NCBI RefSeq assembly: GCF_000190695.1
Contig: NZ_GL870929.1
Span: 163,243 to 208,402 of the forward strand
Reading direction: 5' to 3'
DNA: 45,160 nucleotides
Source: Kingella denitrificans ATCC 33394
GTDB lineage: Bacteria; Pseudomonadota; Gammaproteobacteria; Burkholderiales; Neisseriaceae
Part shown: in pieces, positions 40,603 through 45,160 of the stretch
How positions within the stretch are numbered: position 1 is the first letter of the stretch
How the letters are laid out: the number at the start of each line of letters is the position of its first letter
Made by a program: the position numbers and the translations under genes
The notes under the pieces: model-generated
Databases searched by the model: none
The model's input: the letters and a program-made list of their open reading frames with translations, nothing else
Told to the model about the DNA's origin: nothing

Positions 40603-41802
40603 ATGAATTACCAAGCACCTGATAAAAGCGGATTTTTCGGCGAACACGGCGGCGTGTACGTTGCCGAAACCCTGATTCCCGCCCTGCAAGAATTGGCAGC
40701 GGCCTACCAAGCCGCGAAAAACGACCCCGCGTTTTGGGAAGAGTTCCGCCACGATTTGAAACACTACGTCGGCCGCCCCAGCCCCGTTTACCATGCCGCG
40801 CGATTGTCAGAGCATCTGGGCGGCGCGCAAATCTGGCTGAAGCGCGAAGACTTGAACCACACCGGCGCGCACAAGGTCAACAACACCATCGGTCAGGCAT
40901 TGCTCGCCCGCCGCATGGGCAAAAAACGCGTCATCGCCGAAACCGGCGCGGGTCAGCACGGCGTGGCCTCCGCCACCGTTGCCGCCCGCTTCGGTATGGA
41001 ATGCCATGTTTACATGGGCGCGGACGACATCATCCGCCAAGCGCCGAACGTGTTCCGCATGAAATTATTGGGCGCGAACGTGGTCAGCGTGGACAGCGGC
41101 AGCCGCACGCTGAAAGACGCGATGAACGAAGCCATGCGCGAATGGGTCGCCCGCGTGGACGACACGTTCTACATCATCGGCACCGCCGCCGGCCCCGCGC
41201 CGTATCCCGAAATGGTGCGCGATTTCCAATGCGTTATCGGCAACGAAGCCAAAGAGCAAATGCAGGCTGCCATCGGCCGTCAGCCTGATGTTGCCGTGGC
41301 CTGCGTGGGTGGCGGCTCGAACGCCATCGGCCTGTTCCACCCGTATATCGGCGAAGAAAACGTGCGCCTTGTCGGCGTGGAAGCCGGCGGACGAGGCACG
41401 GACACCCCCGACCACGCCGCGCCGATTACCAGCAAAGCCCCCATCGGCGTGCTGCACGGCTTCCGCAGCTACCTGATGCAGGACGAAAACGGCCAAGTCT
41501 TGGGGACGCACTCTGTTTCCGCAGGGCTGGACTACCCCGGCATCGGCCCGGAGCACAGCCACCTCGCCGACATCGGCCGTGTGGAATACCATGCGGCGAA
41601 TGACGACAAGGCTTTGGAAGCGTTTGATTTGCTATGCCGCTTTGAAGGCATCATCCCCGCGCTGGAATCCAGCCACGCCGTGGCTTGGGCGGTGGAAAAC
41701 GCGCCGAAGATGGGCAAAGACCAGGTGATTCTGGTGAACCTGTCGGGGCGCGGTGACAAGGACATCAACACGGTGGCGAAGTTGAAAGGGATTGAGTTGT
41801 AA
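40603..41802 (+). CDS. trpB: Tryptophan synthase beta chain
   Basis: PLP enzyme joining indole and serine to give tryptophan. The protein has 399 residues. The PLP lysine is in HTGAHKVNNTIGQ; the phosphate-binding loop is VGGGSNAIGLF. ETGAGQHGVA and the C-terminal NLSGRGDKD are also present. trpA, the alpha subunit gene, does not follow; a DUS hairpin and an unrelated gene do. The unit therefore appears monocistronic, as is known for scattered trp genes in Neisseriaceae. Confidence 0.97.
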   Translation: MNYQAPDKSGFFGEHGGVYVAETLIPALQELAAAYQAAKNDPAFWEEFRHDLKHYVGRPSPVYHAARLSEHLGGAQIWLKREDLNHTGAHKVNNTIGQALLARRMGKKRVIAETGAGQHGVASATVAARFGMECHVYMGADDIIRQAPNVFRMKLLGANVVSVDSGSRTLKDAMNEAMREWVARVDDTFYIIGTAAGPAPYPEMVRDFQCVIGNEAKEQMQAAIGRQPDVAVACVGGGSNAIGLFHPYIGEENVRLVGVEAGGRGTDTPDHAAPITSKAPIGVLHGFRSYLMQDENGQVLGTHSVSAGLDYPGIGPEHSHLADIGRVEYHAANDDKALEAFDLLCRFEGIIPALESSHAVAWAVENAPKMGKDQVILVNLSGRGDKDINTVAKLKGIEL

Positions 41803-41810
41803 GGCGCATG

Positions 41811-41856
41811 TGCAGGCTGCCTGAAAGGTTGGAAACGGCTTTTCAGGCAGCCTGCA
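41811..41856 (+). terminator. Hybrid-DUS inverted-pair terminator behind trpB
   Basis: TGCAGGCTGCCTGAAA (41811-41826) and TTTCAGGCAGCCTGCA (41841-41856) are perfect 16-base arms, same form as behind thrS. Confidence 0.75.
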
Positions 41857-41874
41857 AACTATATGGGGAACATT

Positions 41875-42210
41875 ATGAAGATGGTTACTAAATTCTTCGC
41901 CTTTTTGATTTTACTGTGGCTGATACTGGCGTTTTTCGCACCTTATAATAACGTTGCAGGGGTTGTGATTTTGCTTGCGGTAATTGTGTCCGGCATTGTT
42001 TTTATTCTGGTGCCCTATGTAACGGTGCGGTTGGCGTATTGGGTTTATGTGGTGGCTGCCCACTTTTTTCACGGCAAAGAAATAAAAAAACCGGATGACC
42101 TTTCGATGCTGCTGGATATTCTCCTGTTTCCCCTTGCTGCATACATACTGTATTACTTGCATACTGATCATCGGTGGTATCGCCTTCTTGAGTTGTGGGA
42201 TAAATTGTAG
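41875..42210 (+). CDS. Short member of a tandem membrane-protein family (N-terminal part only)
   Basis: The protein has 111 residues from ATG 41875, aligned with the starts of the two longer genes that follow (MKMVTK). Three hydrophobic segments (about 5-22, 28-54 and 69-86). The pattern ILVPYVTVRLAYWVY, then a charged loop, then LLDILLFPLAAY matches LLPYVMTRLVYWIL and LLDIFMFSLAGY of the second gene. It lacks their large soluble C-terminal domain. Unknown function. The stop is genuine, not a frameshift: the sequence downstream shows no remnant of the soluble domain. Confidence 0.7.
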   Translation: MKMVTKFFAFLILLWLILAFFAPYNNVAGVVILLAVIVSGIVFILVPYVTVRLAYWVYVVAAHFFHGKEIKKPDDLSMLLDILLFPLAAYILYYLHTDHRWYRLLELWDKL

Positions 42211-42253
42211 CAAGTGCAGCCTGCATGAGCAGGGTATGGGGGAACGTAGGCAG

Positions 42254-42275
42254 TTTTCAGGCAGCCGCCTGAAAA
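42254..42275 (+). terminator. Short hairpin behind the first tandem gene
   Basis: TTTTCAGGC and GCCTGAAAA around a 4-base loop; a collapsed DUS pair. Confidence 0.5.
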
Positions 42276-42290
42276 TACAAATTTAAAAAA

Positions 42291-42339
42291 GTGCAGGCTG
42301 CTTTCAAAGCCCTCAAACGGTTCAAAAAGCAGCCTGCAC
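42291..42339 (+). terminator. DUS pair between first and second tandem genes
   Basis: GTGCAGGCTGCTTT and AAAGCAGCCTGCAC. The spacer includes CAAAGC and similar bases that may extend pairing. A palindromic DUS hybrid near 42413 stands right before the next gene. Confidence 0.6.
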
Positions 42340-42443
42340 ATTCAAAAACACACAGAAAAGGCCGTTTGGCAACAACGCAGCAGCCGTAGGTTGGGCCGAT
42401 AAACCCACGCTTGCAGGCAGCCTGCACTTTATTGGAGAACACC

Positions 42444-43634
42444 ATGAAAATAGTGACCAAAACCCTTGCGCTTTCAGTTTTTATGCTGCCGGCATTGGCG
42501 TTTGCCGAAGCAGTTGGCGGTATGGGGGAAACTCTCATAAGCATTATTTTGATACTGGGCGGTGTCTATTTTATTTTGTTGCCTTATGTAATGACGCGGT
42601 TGGTGTATTGGATATTGGTTATCTGCCTTGCTTCCGGCAAAAAAACAGAAAAACTGAATTCTGGTTGGATTCTGTTGGATATTTTCATGTTTTCTCTGGC
42701 GGGATATTGGTACATTAGTTTTGTACTTTTACCCCAACGGGAAAGCAGGGAGCGTGAACGTCTTGAACAATTGAGCCAAATCACGCTGCCTGCGCCGCAA
42801 ACCGTTGCGGGTATCGCCATGCCGGCCGGAACATATCTTGAAACCGAGATTGCAGAACGCACGCACTCCGAACCCGACAAATTTATTAATGCAAAATTTC
42901 CTCAACCGGTTGTGTGGAACGGCATTCCTATTACGGTTATGGAAAGGAAATTGAGCGATCAGGATGACTATTGGCGGGATAGTACAATTTATACCGAGTC
43001 TAAAAAACCGGTCAGTATCGGGCAATGGCTTTGTGAGGGTAAAGATTTGGAATGGCGGCTTATCCCGCAAGCCAATGGCAAGCCACCGGAGATTCCTTAT
43101 AACCAATCGGTAGAGCCTTATGTTTATTTGTCCAGCTGTTTTTTGGAGAAAGTGCAGACCGCATTGCTGCCCGAATTCGGCGCGATGTTTAAAGTGAGGT
43201 TCATCCGTCGGGACAACGACAAATATCGGGATGCTGCCAAAGGGTTTTGGCGTACCGGAGCATCCAGATACAGCGAAGAATCGCGTGAATCCGGCAGAAT
43301 GGATTTCCGCTCTTTGGGTTTGTCGGTGGACACGGCGCGGGTGGTACACGAATTTGCCGCCGAACTGGGAGACAATCCGAACATGAATTGCCAAATGCCC
43401 GAGCATACTTTTTTGGTGTGGCAAAAGTCCCGGCCGGAAGTGATTTTGGCAGCCAGCCCCGAACCGAAGAGAATCCCGAAAAAATGCTGGGGCAAAACGA
43501 TTGTGCCGACACCGATTGAAGCGCTTTCCAAGCAGCTTGGGCCGAATTACGCATCCTTTTTTGATGGAGCAGAGCAATATTTCAAGCAAGCACAGGCGGT
43601 AAGCAGTGAGCAGAAAAATGCTGCGAAACCTTAA
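42444..43634 (+). CDS. Tandem membrane-anchored protein, long paralogue 1
   Basis: The protein has 396 residues from ATG 42444 (TTGGAG upstream). The first 21 residues resemble a signal peptide ending AFA. Two or three hydrophobic segments follow (about 27-62 and 78-92). The rest, about 300 residues, is a soluble domain after a charged RESRERERLEQL helix. Conserved stretches shared with the next gene include TVAGIAMPAGTYLET, PVVWNGIPI, GFWRTGAS and NMNCQMPEHTFLVWQK. I recognise no family. A DUS lies directly before it and another between it and its paralogue. Confidence 0.75.
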   Translation: MKIVTKTLALSVFMLPALAFAEAVGGMGETLISIILILGGVYFILLPYVMTRLVYWILVICLASGKKTEKLNSGWILLDIFMFSLAGYWYISFVLLPQRESRERERLEQLSQITLPAPQTVAGIAMPAGTYLETEIAERTHSEPDKFINAKFPQPVVWNGIPITVMERKLSDQDDYWRDSTIYTESKKPVSIGQWLCEGKDLEWRLIPQANGKPPEIPYNQSVEPYVYLSSCFLEKVQTALLPEFGAMFKVRFIRRDNDKYRDAAKGFWRTGASRYSEESRESGRMDFRSLGLSVDTARVVHEFAAELGDNPNMNCQMPEHTFLVWQKSRPEVILAASPEPKRIPKKCWGKTIVPTPIEALSKQLGPNYASFFDGAEQYFKQAQAVSSEQKNAAKP

Positions 43635-43660
43635 CCTGCGCTGAAAATCCGCCCCAAAAG

Positions 43661-43672
43661 CAGCCTGCACTT
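43661..43672. repeat. Single DUS between the two long paralogues
   Basis: AAGCAGCCTGCA directly upstream of the second paralogue's ribosome-binding site (TTGGAGG). The same order, DUS then ribosome-binding site then ATG, is repeated for all three tandem genes. Confidence 0.7.
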
Positions 43673-43688
43673 TGAATTGGAGGACATT

Positions 43689-44867
43689 ATGAAGATGATG
43701 ACCAAAGCCATTGCACTTTCGGTTTTCATGCTGCCGGCATTGGCGTTTGCTACGCCTTATTTTGATGGTTTTTTGGGAGTGTTTTTTATTGCGATTGGAG
43801 TGATGCTAGCTGCAATTTTTTCTTATGTCGTGATGCGGTTAATGTATTGGTGCTATGCGGCTGCCTGCTTTTTTTCCGGCCAGAAATTAGGAAAAATAGG
43901 ACTTTGGCTGATTATATTGGATATTCCTGTATTTTATTTTGCCGCATATCTCTACCATACTTCTATTGAGAGTGAACGGGAGGAAAAGCGCCTCGAGCAG
44001 TTAAGCCCAATCACGCTGCCTGCGCCCCAAACCGTTGCAGGTATTGCCATGCCGGCAGGAACATATCTTGAAACCAATATTACAAAGCGCAAGCAACCCG
44101 AACCCGACAAATTTGTTTATGCAGGATTTTCACAACCGGTTGTGTGGAATGGCATTCCCATTGTGCGGATGAAAAGGGATTTAAGTATTGGCGATGAATA
44201 TTGGCAGGATCGTACAATTTATACCGAGCCTGAAAAACCGGTCAGCATCGGGCAATGGATTTGTCAGACTGGGCTATATTTGGAATGGCAGCTGCTCCCG
44301 CAAGCTGATGGCAAGCCACCGGAGATTCCTTCCCACCAATCGGCAGAGCATTATGTCTATTTGTCCGACTGCACTTTGGAGGAAGGGCAGACCGCATTGC
44401 TGCCCGAATTCGGTACTGTTCTTGAAGTGGGGGCTATCCGTCGGGAAAACGACAAATATCGGGATGTTACCAAAGGGTTTTGGCGTACCGGAGCATCCGG
44501 ATACGGCGAAGAATCGCGGAAATCCGGCAGAATGGATTTCTATTCTTTGGATCTGTCGGTGGATGCGGCACGGATAGTGCACGAATTTGCCGCCAAGCTG
44601 GAAGACAATCCGAACATGAATTGCCAAATGCCCGAGCATACTTTTTTGGTGTGGCAAAAGTCCCGGCCGGAAGTGATTTTGGTAGCCAGCCCCGAACCGA
44701 AGAGAATCCCGAAAAAATGCTGGGGCAAAACGCTTGTGCCGACACCGATTGAAGTACTTTCTAAGCAGCTTGGGCCGAATTATGAATCCTTTTTTAACGG
44801 GGCAGAGCAATATTTCAAGCAAACGCAGGCGGCAAGCAGTGAGCAGGAAAATGCTGCGAAACCTTAA
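43689..44867 (+). CDS. Tandem membrane-anchored protein, long paralogue 2
   Basis: The protein has 392 residues from ATG 43689. It matches paralogue 1 nearly end to end: signal-like N-terminus (ALSVFMLPALAFA), membrane segments, then the soluble domain. The N-terminal membrane part has drifted most, while the last 100 residues are almost identical (HTFLVWQKSRPEVIL, EPKRIPKKCWGKT), also at DNA level. Four or more cysteines are conserved between the two (CQMPEH, KKCWGK). Recent duplication or gene conversion is likely. Function unknown. Confidence 0.75.
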   Translation: MKMMTKAIALSVFMLPALAFATPYFDGFLGVFFIAIGVMLAAIFSYVVMRLMYWCYAAACFFSGQKLGKIGLWLIILDIPVFYFAAYLYHTSIESEREEKRLEQLSPITLPAPQTVAGIAMPAGTYLETNITKRKQPEPDKFVYAGFSQPVVWNGIPIVRMKRDLSIGDEYWQDRTIYTEPEKPVSIGQWICQTGLYLEWQLLPQADGKPPEIPSHQSAEHYVYLSDCTLEEGQTALLPEFGTVLEVGAIRRENDKYRDVTKGFWRTGASGYGEESRKSGRMDFYSLDLSVDAARIVHEFAAKLEDNPNMNCQMPEHTFLVWQKSRPEVILVASPEPKRIPKKCWGKTLVPTPIEVLSKQLGPNYESFFNGAEQYFKQTQAASSEQENAAKP

Positions 44868-44889
44868 CCTGCGCTGAAAATCAGCCCCC

Positions 44890-44930
44890 AAAGCAGCCTG
44901 CACCCTGAAACCAAAGTGCAGGCTGCTTTT
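44890..44930 (+). terminator. DUS-pair terminator behind the tandem family
   Basis: AAAGCAGCCTGCAC (44890-44903) and GTGCAGGCTGCTTTT (44916-44930). It closes the tandem cluster. Confidence 0.75.
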
Positions 44931-45160
44931 GAATTGCAGACGAAATGAAATCAATACAACGCCAGCCTGTTGCCCGAAAATTGCCAGCCGATATAACCAT
45001 CCTTTGGCAGTAACATATTCATACAAAAGAACTATTGACTTTAATCGGTCAATCATGAGATTTTTCGCGGTTAAAAAATCAGCGGCTGTGGATAGGGCGG
45101 ATATATCGGTATTCCGTCATTTTATCCGCCGCCATTACCCAATCTCTACACAAGGAGAGA
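44931..45160. other. Promoter region of a gene beyond the window
   Basis: No coding sequence seen. ATTGAC and GTCAAT (45034-45053) form a small inverted repeat containing a TTGACT -35-like hexamer. The window ends in CAAGGAGAGA, a strong ribosome-binding site, so a plus-strand gene should start within about 10 bases past the end. Confidence 0.55.

Noticed and set aside
42411..42443. Earlier start for long paralogue 1
   Set aside because: It would begin within a DUS; the ATG at 42444 has a ribosome-binding site and aligns with the starts of its paralogues.
4081..44930. Repeated 12-15 base words as a possible CRISPR array
   Set aside because: Spacing is irregular, both orientations occur, copies lie at gene ends, and no cas genes are present. 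They are uptake sequences.
1..45160. tRNA or rRNA genes
   Set aside because: No T-loop sequences with matching acceptor stems were found in the gaps between genes; most gaps are too short and filled by DUS.

Overview
The window is chromosomal DNA from a member of the Neisseriaceae, most likely a Kingella of the K. oralis type. The main evidence is a 12-base word, AAGCAGCCTGCA, and its reverse complement. By hand count it occurs more than 50 times in 45 kb, mostly as inverted pairs behind genes. From memory of the published DNA-uptake-sequence (DUS) dialects, this is the 'AA-king3' form. Gene content agrees: P64k-type lipoyl-lipoamide dehydrogenase, BamD/ComL, PilW, cytochrome c4, and Correia-like miniature elements. 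There are no rRNA or tRNA genes, no complete transposase genes, no prophage and no CRISPR array that I can see.

Layout. 372-2377: yjcH-actP acetate uptake pair, closed by a terminator in a different (Neisseria AG-DUS) dialect. 2779-15135: the conserved block ndk, rlmN, pilW, rodZ, ispG, hisS, yfgM-like, der, into which a binding-protein gene, a pseudouridine synthase and three uncharacterised genes have been set, mostly separated by DUS pairs. 15151-16145: an AT-rich island (DUF1232 membrane protein and a divergent XRE regulator) bounded on both sides by AG-kingDUS pairs. 16146-17332: a truncated duplicate of a MAPEG gene, a truncated nuclease-toxin fragment, and the intact MAPEG gene. 17359-25090: a Correia-like element, tyrS, two uncharacterised envelope genes, engB, cytochrome c4, glmM, DedA, and a phosphatase-like lipoprotein. 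25269-29425: thrS and three uncharacterised envelope genes. 29488-34295: an adaptor-RND-MarR efflux operon with a clear operator over its promoter. 34435-38921: dadA, lpdA and folP, with two more Correia-like elements. 39097-41802: bamD, a small HMA-fold protein behind an FNR-type site, and trpB. 41875-44867: three tandem paralogous membrane proteins of unknown function. The window ends on a ribosome-binding site whose gene lies outside.

How the parts fit. Most genes are housekeeping: tRNA charging (hisS, tyrS, thrS), ribosome and rRNA maturation (der, engB, rlmN, an RluA-type synthase), isoprenoid and folate precursors (ispG, folP), cell wall (glmM, rodZ) and envelope assembly (bamD, pilW). 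What stands out is mosaicism: DUS of several dialects frame segments of different base composition, and gene fragments end exactly at DUS. This suggests repeated import by natural transformation. I found no clearly new molecular system. The best candidates for something undescribed are the tandem membrane-protein family at the right end, the CXXC-less HMA protein under a likely anaerobic regulator, and the DUS-bounded toxin fragment.
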